This document shows positions 31,100 to 42,061 of a stretch of 64,000 nt of DNA, piece by piece. Source of the DNA: Paraniabella hibiscisoli (lineage in GTDB: Bacteria > Bacteroidota > Bacteroidia > Chitinophagales > Chitinophagaceae); contig NZ_JAKWBK010000001.1 of the NCBI RefSeq assembly GCF_022512515.1, positions 1,054,001 through 1,118,000 on the forward strand. Direction: 5' to 3'. Every line of letters begins with the position of its first letter. Position 1 is the first letter of the stretch. The notes under the pieces are model-generated. The model ran no database searches. It worked only from the letters and a program-made list of their open reading frames with translations, and was not told the origin of the DNA. The translations under genes and the position numbers were made by a program.

Positions 31100-31198
31100 A
31101 TTATTTTTTGTTACTGGATTCTGGTTACCGGGTTCTCGTAAAATACCCGCCCAAAAAACTTGTCAACTTTTAAACCTGTCTGCCTTTCAACTTAGCTA

Positions 31199-32647
31199 TT
31201 AATGATGGTGACTTTGATTGTGCTCAAACTCATCATAGCTCTCCATTTCTTCTTTCGCATATGCCGCTTTATAGCTATCCCCGTTTTTCTTCAGGATATG
31301 TTTGATCTCTGCGATCGCAATAACCGGGAAGAATTTAGAGAACAGGAAGTAGCAGGTAAAGAACAAACCAAATGTACCCATGTAGAAACCGATCTCCCAG
31401 ATAGTTGGCGTGTAATAAGTACTCCAGGAGCTCGGAAGATAATCGCGATACAAAGAGGTAACGATAATTACAAACCTTTCGAACCACATACCAATATTTA
31501 CAAGGATACTCATAAAGAAGGTAACCAATATGTTACGTCTCATTTTACGGAACCAGAAGATCTGCGGAGATAATACGTTACAACCCATCATCAACCAGTA
31601 ACTCCATCCATAAGGGCTGTTCACGTTCAAACGGTTTTCTTTAAACGCAAACCACTCATAAGGAGAGGCACTATACCATGACATGAATAACTCTGTGAGG
31701 TAGGCAATACCAACGATAGAACCGGTAAGTACAATAACCTTGTTCATTACATCGATATGCTCCATAGTAATGTATTGCTCTAAGGCCAATACTTTACGGG
31801 TAATTAATAACAGAGTTTGTACCATCGCAAAACCACTGAATACCGCACCCGCTACGAAGTAAGGAGGGAAGATGGTTGTGTGCCATCCGGGAATTACCGA
31901 AGTAGCAAAGTCAAAAGATACGATTGTGTGTACCGAAAGTACCAGTGGAGTAGATAAACCAGCTAATACCAGAGATAAAGCTTCATGTCTCTGCCAGTGT
32001 TTGGTGCTACCCGTCCAGCCAAATGCAGCCAAACCATAAAAGAACTTGCTCCATTTTAATTTGGCACGATCGCGTAAGGTTGCCAGATCCGGTAATAAAC
32101 CAGAGTACCAGAACAACAATGAAACTGTAAAATAAGTAGAGATCGCAAATACGTCCCAAAGAAGTGGAGAGTTAAAATTCACCCACAGCGGACCACGCGT
32201 ATTTGGATAAGGCATTACGAAGAAACCATTCCACACACGACCCATGTGCCAGATCGGGAACTGGCCTGCGCACATTACCGCAAAGATAGTCATGGCCTCA
32301 GCCGCACGGTTTACACCGGTACGCCAGCCCTGGCGGAAGAGTAATAAGATAGCAGAGATCAGCGTACCCGCGTGACCAATACCTACCCACCATACGAAGT
32401 TGGTGATATCCCAACCCCAACCAATTGTCTTATTCAGGTTCCACTGGCCCGTACCATACACAATATCCATGTAAATGGATACCACACCAAAACCCAATAA
32501 GCCCAATGATATAATGAAACCAACCCACCAGAGTTTGCTGGGTTTAGCTTCCACGGGACGGCAAATATCTTCCGTAACATCGTGGTAGGTTTTGTTTCCT
32601 TCTACCAATGGCGCCCTGGCCTGCGATTCGTATCTGATTAATGACAT
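31199..32647 (-). CDS. actC: ACIII subunit ActC (NrfD/PsrC-like)
   Basis: An intact 482-aa protein with about ten membrane helices of the NrfD/PsrC type (for example GWDITNFVWWVGIGHAGTLI and FWYSGLLPDLATLRDR). It provides the menaquinol-binding site of ACIII and probably takes part in proton translocation. The C terminus ends in an acidic/His-rich tail (FEHNQSHHH). It follows actB by 75 bases. Confidence 0.94.
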   Translation of the reverse strand: MSLIRYESQARAPLVEGNKTYHDVTEDICRPVEAKPSKLWWVGFIISLGLLGFGVVSIYMDIVYGTGQWNLNKTIGWGWDITNFVWWVGIGHAGTLISAILLLFRQGWRTGVNRAAEAMTIFAVMCAGQFPIWHMGRVWNGFFVMPYPNTRGPLWVNFNSPLLWDVFAISTYFTVSLLFWYSGLLPDLATLRDRAKLKWSKFFYGLAAFGWTGSTKHWQRHEALSLVLAGLSTPLVLSVHTIVSFDFATSVIPGWHTTIFPPYFVAGAVFSGFAMVQTLLLITRKVLALEQYITMEHIDVMNKVIVLTGSIVGIAYLTELFMSWYSASPYEWFAFKENRLNVNSPYGWSYWLMMGCNVLSPQIFWFRKMRRNILVTFFMSILVNIGMWFERFVIIVTSLYRDYLPSSWSTYYTPTIWEIGFYMGTFGLFFTCYFLFSKFFPVIAIAEIKHILKKNGDSYKAAYAKEEMESYDEFEHNQSHHH

Positions 32648-32722
32648 AAGTATCTATAAATAATTCTAAAAGTCAAATTCTAATTCTATTGTTATTGCTT
32701 CAGTCGGAACTGCTATCATCCA

Positions 32723-35700
32723 TTAATGATGCGCTCCTTCTGCTGCAGGCTTCGCCTCGTGCCCCGCCTCTGCTCCATGTCCTTCCGCTGCACCGTGATG
32801 GTCGTCTCCACCAATGATCTCATCCGTATTACGGATTTTAGCCAGGTAGTTTACGTTAGGCAACACGTGCAATTGCTCCAGTACATAGAAGGTACGCAAA
32901 GGATTGTCTTCACGCTCTTTTGTGATAGCGCTTTCCGGATCGTTGATATTACCAAACACAATAGCATCTGCCGCACAAGCCGAGCTACAAGCCAGCCTGA
33001 TATGTTTATCCTTCAAAGGCACTCCTTCTTTCTTCGCATCCAGTTTAGCATGCTGCAAACGCTGAACGCACATGGAGCATTTTTCCATTACACCTCTTGA
33101 ACGAACTGTAACGTCAGGATTCAGAACCATACGGGTAAGATCGTCATTCATGTGGAACACAGCAGGGTCTAATTTACCTACTACTGTTTGATCCTGGTTG
33201 TTCGGGAAGCTGTCTGCTCCTGTATAATCTAACCAGTTAAAACGACGTACTTTATAAGGACAGTTGTTCGCGCAATATCTCGTACCGATACAACGGTTAT
33301 AAGCCATCTGGTTTAAACCTTCATCACTATGGTTAGTGGCTGCCACCGGACAAACGTTCTCACAAGGAGCGTTGTCACAATGCTGGCACATCATCGGCTG
33401 GAAAATAACGCCTTTCAGATCGTTAGGATCATTTTCGTCAGATACGTAGTAGCGGTCGATGCGCAACCAGTGCATATCGTGGTAACGCAATACCTCGCTC
33501 TTACCAACCACCGGTACGTTATTTTCTGCATGGCAGGCAATAACGCAGGCGCCACATCCGAAGCAGGCATTCATATCAATGCTCATACCCCATTTAAGAC
33601 CCTGTGGCTCATGCTCCGCATATAAAGTACCCGATTTGATATAATCTGCACGGGTTGCACCTTTCTTTTTAGTATAGGTTTCGTACAGATGCTTCGCATC
33701 GTCAGCGTAGTGCTCTTTATCTTTTAAGAAAGTTGCCAAAGTTGTTTCTTTAACCACTTCAACCCTTCCTTCGTAGCTATTATGAATCTGCGTTTGCGCC
33801 AGTTTGTAGTTTTCGCCCGTATTCGTCAACTCAGCATCAATCGTGTAAAGATTTACACTGGTACCGTTGAACGATGACAGAGGATATACATCAACACCTA
33901 CTTTTTTATCTTCTCTATGCTCATCTACATAAGTAGTACCTAAGCTTGGCGTACGGCCATAACCCAATGCAACAGCAATTGTGTTATTATCCATACCCGG
34001 TACCACAATGATAGGTAGCTTCAGTTCTTTGCCTTTTACCTTTACAGCAATGATCGGCTTCTGAGGATAATACTCATAATCATTGCTCTTATAATCTATT
34101 TTCAACTCATCAGCAGTTGAAACAGATATCATAGCATAGTTATCCCAGGTAATTTTTGTGATCGGATCAGGTAACTCCTGTAACCAGGGGTTAGCCGGGT
34201 GCGTACCCGAACCTAAAGCATTGCTTTGGTACAATACCACTTCTTTTTTAGAAGACTTAGGTATTGCATTCACCGCAGCTACAGCTCCTTCAATACCAGC
34301 TGCCGAATAGGATCCGCCGGAAATGGCTGCTTCACCACGGGTTAAGGAAACGCCATCCTGCAATACTTTCAGGAAAGCTGTCTCTCCACCTAAGCGAGAT
34401 ACCCAGAAGTTTTTAAAGAAATCAGCGTAAGGCTCTGTTTTACCAGCCCAAACCATCAAAGTTTCCTGCCACTGTCTTGTTTTGAACAGCGGTGCAATAG
34501 TTGGCTGAAGAAAACCTATGCTGCCTGTGGTAGCTTCACCATCTCCCCAGCTTTCAAGGAAGTGATGTGTAGGTACCAGGTAGTCGCTCAACTCAGAAAT
34601 TTCATCCAGCTTCTCAGCAAACGAAATCTTAAGTTTTACTTTCGAAAGTGCTTTTTTAACACGATCCTGTTCTGGCCAGGTATATACCGGGTTGGCGCCA
34701 TATATCATTAAAGTACCAACCGTACCATTTTCAATTTCAGTTAAAAGATCTGAAAAATCTTTATCGATCGCCTGGCGATAGTTTAAAGGAGCCGACCAAT
34801 CGATGGTTGTACCGTAAGCACCAATTGCATTATTGATCGCGTTTACCAGTAATTGGATATTTACGTCATTGCTGCCGCAAATAACCAGGCCCTGTCCTTT
34901 ATTCGCCAATAAATCTTTTGCTACTTTATCAATACCTGCTTTAACTTTTGCATTACTGATGGCAGGAGCTGCAACGCTAACACCAACAGCCGCCGCTAAA
35001 GCAGCTACCACCGCACCTGTTTCTGAAGATCGGTGGTTAAATCTTTCATCGGCATTTGCACCGGTCATGCTCAGGAAACTCTCAAACTGGTAGTGTTTAC
35101 TCATTTGAGGGTTCGCTTCATTGATCTTGCGATTTAAAGCGTATCCGTGTTGAAATTCAACGGCTTAACCAGCTGCTTAAAAAGTCGGCACCAAAGCTTA
35201 CTACTACTTTTTTGCATTCTCAAAGCGGTAAGAAGGTATTGCTCTTTTTCCAAAGCTGGCTTCGTTAGCCAGCAACATACCTGTATAAGAAACGGCGTCG
35301 TATTGAACGTGCTTAAAGTTGGGATAAGCAGCTTTAAAATCTGCAATCACCTGTAAAGCAGAGGGAGAGTTGATAGTGCTCGAAAGAAAAACAACCTGTC
35401 CACCCGAAGTTCTTATAGCCTCCGGTATCTTTTTATCTAAAACTTCAAAAGTCGGAACCTCTTCAAATTTTCCGCCTGTTTTTTGTTTGGGATGCGTAGT
35501 TCTGAATCTGTCGTACAAGTCTAAAACCGAAGCCTGGATCCTGGGGGTAGTGCAACCTTTCACAAAAGAAAGATCGTTACCTTCTATCAGAATGGGGCGT
35601 CCGTCACGCACTCTTGCTAATACCGGAACCACATCACCATCCTGGATAAAAGTAGTAGCGTAATAAGAAGCCTCACCCGGTACAATGTTCTCCGGCTTAA

Positions 35701-35934
35701 AGGCGTAAGGAATGGCTTCGCGTACTTTGGTTTTACAGCTTGCAGCCAAAGTAGCGGCAGCAGTACTAAAACCGAGGTACTTTAAGAAGTCCCTGCGGGG
35801 GCTTTTGCGTCTAATAAACCCTTGCTGTCAAAATCTTCAAAAGGCAGCTCGTCACGAAATTCATCGCGCACATTCTTTTGAAAATTTTCAGGGTCATTTA
35901 TTTCTCCAAAACCTTGCCAGTACTTGTTACTCAT
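32723..35934 (-). CDS. actB: ACIII subunit ActB, iron-sulfur protein with Tat signal (three frameshifts)
   Basis: About 1,070 aa after bridging breaks near 35800 (C run), 35205 (A run) and 35160. The N terminus has an extended twin-arginine signal (RRDFLKYLGFST) after about 45 residues. The large domain resembles molybdopterin oxidoreductases, although ACIII lacks the cofactor. The C-terminal third carries four Cys clusters of a ferredoxin-like subunit (CFGCGACVIACH, CQHCDNAPCENVC, CIGTRYCANNC, CSMCVQRLQH), expected to hold four iron-sulfur clusters. The tail is His/Ala-rich. It relays electrons from ActC to the ActA hemes in the periplasm. Confidence 0.93.
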
Positions 35935-36038
35935 ATCTTTATCTAATGTGATAATTTGCTAATGTGATAATTTGCTCTTCGCTTCAACACTGGTACCGAT
36001 GCCCGTTTAGTTAAACCGGCACAGAACCGATCAACTAA

Positions 36039-37337
36039 TTAATAGTGACATTTTTGACACTCCAGGCCTCCGATATCTTTCACCGTTACACTATCCATTT
36101 TGCCTGATTTTATGTCATTATGAAACTTCTCGTAAATGCTATAAAACTGATTTCCAGTGGTGGAATCTACATTGAAATTCACTTTCGTTTGCCTGTGACA
36201 GTTTACACACCATCCCATGCTCAACTCAGAGAACTGGTAAACCTCGTCCATGCCGGTAATATCACCGTGACAGGTTTGGCACTGAACATTACCCACTCTT
36301 ATGTGCTGGCTGTGGTTAAAGTAAACGTGGTCAGGAAGATTGTGAATTTTTACCCACTCAATTGGTTTTGCTTTTGAAGCATCCCATGCATCAGGTTTAG
36401 CAGGGTCGAAACCAGCGTACTCGTATAATTTTTGTATTTCGCGTGTTCCATCAACCAGGTTACCATTTTTGTCTTTCAATTCAGGTCCGTTATACTTCTG
36501 GATCGTTTTGTGACAGTTCATACACACATTTACAGAAGGGATAGCGGCTGTTTTGCTTTCCCATGCATTACCGTGACAGTATAAACAGTTGATCTGGTTT
36601 ACACCGGCGTGTACTTTGTGAGAGTAGAAAATAGGCTGTACCGGCTCGTAATTGATCTGCCTGTTTACATTAACTAACCCTTTGGTAGTGAAATAACCAC
36701 CTATTATAAAAAACACGATCGCGAAAATGGCTATATATGTTTTATTACGGTAAATAGGTAAAGAAGGCGCTGATTTTACATTTTCTGCATCGCGTGCTGC
36801 TTTTTGTAGGTTAAAGTTAACATAGATCAGAACCAAAGCAACCAGGGCCAGGATCAATGAAACCACACCATACATAATATTATTCTGGCTGGATCCACCT
36901 TCACCACCACTTGCGGCCGCGCCACCGTCTTTAGGTGTATCTAACTTACCTGAAGCCTTTGCATCAATATAAGCCAGGATCGCATCTATCTGAGGATCAG
37001 TAAGATCGGGGAAAGTAGTCATCGCAGAAGCAGATATTTTCGATACTTCCACCGCTTTCGGATATCCTGAAGCAATCAGCTTTTGGTTATTGCGTATCCA
37101 CTCATGCAGCTTGCCGGCATCTTCCCAACGTCCCTGAACACCGCCTAAAGCAGGTCCGGTGCTGTTAGATTTCATGTCTCCAGAGTGACAGCTTTGACAC
37201 TTACCAACAAATAAAGTCTTTCCCTCCTGAACGCCGGCAGCTTCCTGTGCAAAAATGGGAGCAACGGAAACAAGCAGCGCTATTATAAGCAAGGTTAGTT
37301 GGTTCAATAAATACTTATGATTGTTCATAAAACGCAT
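36039..37337 (-). CDS. actA: ACIII subunit ActA, multiheme cytochrome c with an N-terminal monoheme domain
   Basis: An intact 432-aa protein. A signal peptide (IIALLVSVAPIFAQ) precedes a class I cytochrome c domain (CQSCHSGD). A membrane helix follows (IMYGVVSLILALVALVLIYV) and then a second (TYIAIFAIVFFIIGGYF). The periplasmic pentaheme part has CLYCH, CMNCH, CQTCH, CVNCH and CQKCH. That makes six CxxCH sites, one more than the classical pentaheme ActA. It accepts electrons from ActB. It is the first gene of the operon, and a candidate promoter lies just upstream. Confidence 0.92.
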   Translation of the reverse strand: MRFMNNHKYLLNQLTLLIIALLVSVAPIFAQEAAGVQEGKTLFVGKCQSCHSGDMKSNSTGPALGGVQGRWEDAGKLHEWIRNNQKLIASGYPKAVEVSKISASAMTTFPDLTDPQIDAILAYIDAKASGKLDTPKDGGAAASGGEGGSSQNNIMYGVVSLILALVALVLIYVNFNLQKAARDAENVKSAPSLPIYRNKTYIAIFAIVFFIIGGYFTTKGLVNVNRQINYEPVQPIFYSHKVHAGVNQINCLYCHGNAWESKTAAIPSVNVCMNCHKTIQKYNGPELKDKNGNLVDGTREIQKLYEYAGFDPAKPDAWDASKAKPIEWVKIHNLPDHVYFNHSQHIRVGNVQCQTCHGDITGMDEVYQFSELSMGWCVNCHRQTKVNFNVDSTTGNQFYSIYEKFHNDIKSGKMDSVTVKDIGGLECQKCHY

Positions 37338-37374
37338 AAAATCTAAAATGTGGATAAAAACCTCTGAACGACTG

Positions 37375-37407
37375 CAAAAATAAGGCGCGCCGTTAACATA
37401 ACAGCAA
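37375..37407 (-). promoter_or_regulatory. Candidate Bacteroidota promoter for the act-cta operon
   Basis: On the minus strand TATTTTTG (37382-37375) matches the Bacteroidota -7 box TAnnTTTG exactly. A TTG lies about 22 bases upstream (37407-37405), close to the expected -33 position. Transcription would start roughly 35 bases before the actA ATG. The call rests on sequence match only. Confidence 0.45.
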
Positions 37408-37606
37408 CAATTTATAACTTTTTTAAACCCGCTCCCAGCTTGAGTTTCAGCCGATTTTTCGTCCTTTTTTTTGAACTCAAAATTTGTTTGTCATTAAAAA
37501 GTCATCCCTGCTTGTGTGGTTTTGATGTGAATATCTGTGGTTTCAGGGGCTGTTATCCCTCATTTTAGCTTATTTGAAAAATGTGAATTATTTTGCAGGA
37601 TCGGTT

Positions 37607-37900
37607 ATGTTTAACAGGCTCAAACAAAAATGGAAGGTCGGCCCGCTGCAGTTATTTTTAATACTCTGCACTTTTGCTATCGGTGGTAGCCTGAGCGGGT
37701 ATGTTGGCAGACGCCTTATGTCTGTTCTTCTAATAGATAACCGGGTACTATATACTATAATATATATAATACTGGTTACTGCGATCTGGCCGTTTATGGT
37801 ATTGCTGATAAGCATTATTTTTGGCCAGTATGCCTTTTTTAAAAGGTATTTAAAAGAGTTGTTTAAAAAAATAACAAGAAAACGGACCAATAGTCAATAA
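37607..37900 (+). CDS. Small two-helix membrane protein, DUF6787-like
   Basis: A 97-aa protein from the ATG at 37607, preferred over 37574 because the upstream residues are not conserved-looking. MFNRLKQKWKVGPLQLFLIL, then a helix, GRRLMSVL, a second helix (IIYIILVTAIWPFMVLLISI) and a basic tail resemble DUF6787 proteins of unknown function. It precedes purN by 31 bases on the same strand. Confidence 0.6.
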   Translation: MFNRLKQKWKVGPLQLFLILCTFAIGGSLSGYVGRRLMSVLLIDNRVLYTIIYIILVTAIWPFMVLLISIIFGQYAFFKRYLKELFKKITRKRTNSQ

Positions 37901-37931
37901 AAAGGTCGGTTGTGGATTTAATAATAGAAAA

Positions 37932-38501
37932 ATGAAACAAAAAATAGCTGTTTTTGCGAGTGGTGCCGGTAGTAATGCCCAAAAGATTATTGACCATTTC
38001 AGGGCAAGCGAAATTGCAGAAATAAGCCTGATTGCCTGTAATAAACCCGGCGCTGGGGTTTTGACAATTGCGGAACAGGAGCAGATTGAACAGGTACTCA
38101 TAGAGAGAGAACAGTATAAAAAAGACGGATATGCTGCATTTTTGAAGGAAAAAGGGATCAATTTTGTTGTTTTAGCCGGCTTTTTATGGAAAATACCCCA
38201 ACCACTGATCGATGCCTATCCCCGCAAAATCGTAAACATTCACCCGGCACTATTGCCAGCCTATGGCGGAAAGGGCATGTATGGCGCTTTTGTACACCAG
38301 GCAGTAATTGCAAACGGGGAAAAGCAAAGCGGCATTACTATTCATTATGTAGATGAGCACTACGATCATGGAGATATCATCTTCCAGGCCACCTGCAATA
38401 TTGAACCCGGAGACACGCCCGAGCAGCTGGCTCAAAAAATCCACTTGCTGGAGCATGCTCACTTCCCCGCAGTAATAGAACAGGTGCTACAACAACACTA
38501 A
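37932..38501 (+). CDS. purN: Phosphoribosylglycinamide formyltransferase
   Basis: An intact 189-aa cytoplasmic enzyme that transfers a formyl group from 10-formyl-THF to GAR in purine synthesis. The N terminus IAVFASGAGSNAQKII binds the phosphoribosyl group. The catalytic NIHPALLPAYGGKGMYG (Asn/His) and SGITIHYVDEHYDHGDII (Asp) are complete. Length and motifs are standard for PurN. Confidence 0.95.
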   Translation: MKQKIAVFASGAGSNAQKIIDHFRASEIAEISLIACNKPGAGVLTIAEQEQIEQVLIEREQYKKDGYAAFLKEKGINFVVLAGFLWKIPQPLIDAYPRKIVNIHPALLPAYGGKGMYGAFVHQAVIANGEKQSGITIHYVDEHYDHGDIIFQATCNIEPGDTPEQLAQKIHLLEHAHFPAVIEQVLQQH

Positions 38502-38592
38502 CTGCAGTAGTACAAGCCATTATTAATGTAGTTGCAGTTCTATTTGTAAATAAATATATTTGTCATTTATACTATTATAAATTGCCCCTGCT

Positions 38593-41174
38593 ATGAAACA
38601 ATTAACTGTACTGGCCTTATTATGCTTTTTTGCAGCACCCGGAAAAGCTCAGCAAGCGGCCAACCGTCCCGATTCGGCCTACCTCTTTGCCTATTCCCCG
38701 AACGGGGAAATGCCCGCACCGGTTTAGCCTTTGCCTGGAGCAACGATGGTTTTAGCTGGAATGCGATAGGTCCGGAGCATTATTTTGTATACAGCGATTA
38801 TGGCACCTGGGGCGCTCAAAAGAAAATGTTGAAACCATTTCTCTTTGCCGGCGGTGGCGGAACCTGGCACCTGGTTTGGAGCCTTAATGCAACCGAAAAT
38901 GTATGGGCACATGCCGCTTCGCCCGACCTGGTTTACTGGGGACGCCAGAGTTACCCGCAAACAGCCCCGGGCAGTAATGTAATAGAACCGGTTATTTCTT
39001 CAGCTACCGGCGGTGCGTACACCGTGAGCTGGCAAAGCAACACTAATAATAAAAATGAGGCATTTTCCCTGTCTACCAACTTTAAAACCTTTCCCTCAGC
39101 CCAAAAGGGGTTGGCCGGCAGTATCGTAACAATCGCGTTGAAGCAACTATTTTAGGTCAAAAACAAATCGGAACTCTACATAAAGTAGCGTTTAGCCTGG
39201 TGGAAGGCCTGCTCAACGCACAAAAAAGTGCCCAATATCAATCGGCACTTTTAACAGAATCGGCAGCTACCGATCCGCAAAGATTCGCTGGGTTAAAACC
39301 TGTAGACCTTACACTTACAACACTTCCCGAAAAAGCTAAAAAGATCAGCGACCTGCTGGTAGGCGCTTTTTTGAAGATATTAATTATGCCGCAGATGGGG
39401 GTTTGTATGCAGAGCTGGTGCAGAACCGCGATTTTGAATATCATCCGGCTGATAAAAAATACCGGGATAAAAACTGGAACCACCAAACTGCCTGGCGCCT
39501 GGGTCTGGGAACTTTGGCAATAGATTCTGTATCACCCATCCACCCCAACAATCGGCATTATGCTGTTTTAAGTTATGACCTGGGAAACCCGGTGCTGATC
39601 AACGAAGGCTTTGGAGGCATTGCGATTAAAGCCGGAGAAAAATACGACTGCAGCGCTTTCGTCAGGATCCCCTCTGCAAAAGCAGGACTGATCACCTGGA
39701 GGTTATCAGACAAAAACGGGAAGATACTGGGTATTACTTCCATGAAAATTCCGGCAGGAAGCAACTGGAAAAAGCTATCAGCAGTAATAACAGCCAATGC
39801 AACTGCTGCCGACGCCTCGCTTGAGCTAATTGCTGAACAAAAAGGCAGCATCCACTTAGACATGGTGTCACTCTTCCCTCAAAAAACATTTAAAGATCGC
39901 AAAAACGGGCTCCGGGCCGACCTTGCACAGGCATTGGCGGATATGAAACCCAGGTTTTTACGTTTCCCTGGCGGATGTGTAGCCCATGGTGACGGAATTG
40001 CCAATATTTATCGCTGGAAAACGACGATCGGTCCACTTGAAGCCCGCAAACCGATGCGCAATATGTGGAACTACCACCAGACCACCGGTTTGGGTTACTA
40101 CGAGTATTTCCAGTTTTGTGAGGACATGGGGGCTGAGCCACTACCGGTACTGGCCGCAGGTGTTCCCTGTCAAAACTCTTCGGACGGCGGAGCCGGACAA
40201 CAATGCGGTATTCCTATGGCGGAAATGGATGAATACGTACAGGATATACTTGACCTGGTAGAATGGGCCAACGGCGATGCTAAATCAACGCATTGGGGCA
40301 GGCTTCGGGCGGCATCGGGACATCCTAAGCCATTCAATTTAAAATATATAGGTATTGGAAACGAAGACCTGATCACCGATATTTTTGAGGAACGGTTCAC
40401 AATGATCTTTAATGCCATCAAAAAAAGTACCCTGAAATGAAGGTGATCGGAACTTCAGGGCCTTTTTATGAAGGGACAGATTATGTTGAAGGCTGGGGTA
40501 TTGCCCGTAAGCTGGGTGTAGACCTGATAGACGAACATTATTATGTACCACCGGGCTGGTTTATTCACAACCAGGACTATTATGATAAATATGACCGTAA
40601 AGGCAGCAAGGTTTACCTGGGTGAATATGCCAGTCACTTACCAGGAAGGCCCAATAACCTGGAAACAGCGCTTTCTGAAGCGCTTCATCTAAATAACCTG
40701 GAGCGTAACGGAGATGTGGTAGCGATGTCATCTTATGCGCCGCTTTTTGCAAAAGAAGGATTTACCCAGTGGAACCCCGATCTGATTTATTTTACCAATA
40801 CCGAAGTAAAATTGACCCCGGGCTATTATGTACAACATTTGTATGGCAATAGTCCCGGCAATGAGTACATTCCCGCGCAAACACAATCGTCCAACAATGA
40901 TGCGGGGGTAATGAAACGGTTATCTACCTCCATAGTAAGGAACACGAAAACTAATGAGTTGATGGTTCGCGTGGTAAACCTGTTGCCCGTTACAGCCAAT
41001 ATCAGCCTGAACTTAAGTGAACTGCCAACCGGAGGCAAGGCTCAAAAAACGGTTCTCACCGGCAACCCGGCCGACCGGAAAGTAGTGCCCGTTACCGATG
41101 AAACCCATTTACAGGCAGGAAAACCGGAACAGCTCCCGCCTTATTCGCTCACTATATGGAAAATTAAGCTCTGA
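38593..41174 (+). CDS. GH51 alpha-L-arabinofuranosidase with extra N-terminal domain (four frameshifts)
   Basis: About 860 aa once breaks near 38697, 39110, 39368 (T run) and 40430 are bridged. A signal peptide (LTVLALLCFFAAPGKAQ) opens the protein. An N-terminal domain (AFAWSNDGFSWNAIG, WHLVWSLNATENVWAHAAS) resembles the GH43-like beta-propeller start. The catalytic part has RFLRFPGGCVAHGDGI, IGIGNEDL with the acid/base Glu after GN, and VYLGEYASH with the nucleophile Glu. A beta-sandwich C-terminal domain (SLNLSELPTGG) follows. It would release arabinose from plant polysaccharides. Confidence 0.85.
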
Positions 41175-41245
41175 TTATCAGTTAGTTATTTTTTTATCAA
41201 AGCATTTGCAAATAGTTTGCTTGCTTTGCCGTCCTATTAACTGAT

Positions 41246-42035
41246 TTGAAGCGTCTTTTTTCATACTACTAATTATAACTGCTGCCGGGCTGTTGCAGTT
41301 GCAGGCCCAGATCACCGTGAAGGGTACCGTATTCGATAGTTCGGGTACTTATCCTGTTCAGGGCGTTTCGGTACTATCCACTAACGGAGCAGGTACCTCT
41401 ACCGATGCAATGGGGATTATAGCATCCGGGTAAACGAAACAGATTCAATCTGGTTCAGCTACCTGAACAAACCCACCCGTAAATTTTTGGTGAAAAGCAT
41501 TAAAATGCCTTACGCTTTCAACATTTCTTTACAAACATTCATTACCCTCTTGCCCGGTGTAAAAGCAAGGGTAAAAGACTATAAGCGGGACTCTATTCAA
41601 AACCGGCAGGACTATGCCAAATATTTCGATTATCAAAAACCTGGTTTAAAAGTGAGCTCATTAAGTGACGGCTCCGTTGGTTTTGACCTGAATGAGATCA
41701 TCAATTCCTTTCGGTTTGGCCGTAATAAACGCCTCTCGATGTTTCAAAACAGGCTGATTACCCAGGAGCAGGAAGCGTTTATTCAGCATCGCTTCAGCAA
41801 GTCGCTCATCAGGCGTATTACCGGTGCCAACAACGACAGCACCATCAGCCAATTCATCATATATTATCAACCTTCTTTTCTTTTTACATCGACCGCAGCC
41901 GACTATACTTTTCATAAATACATAAAAGACTCTTACGAGCGTTTTACCGCTGGTCTTATGCCTACGCCACTCTGGCTGGAAGGTGCTACTGATGACGAGG
42001 CGGTCATCTACCGCAGATTCGACGGCAGGCCTTAA
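41246..42035 (+). CDS. Exported protein with carboxypeptidase-like regulatory domain (two frameshifts)
   Basis: About 263 aa if breaks near 41260 (T run) and 41420 are bridged. The likely TTG start at 41246 gives MKRLFFILLIITAAGLLQLQ, a signal peptide. Residues about 25-90 form a carboxypeptidase D regulatory-like domain (TVKGTVFDSSG, PVQGVSVLST). The rest is helical and charged (RITGANNDSTISQFIIYYQP) and matches no family I can name. Such proteins are common, mostly uncharacterised cell-envelope proteins in Bacteroidota. It is followed by the amidohydrolase gene after 26 bases, so the two may share a transcript. Confidence 0.6.
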
Positions 42036-42061
42036 AACCCGGATTATGCTTAAATTGCAGT

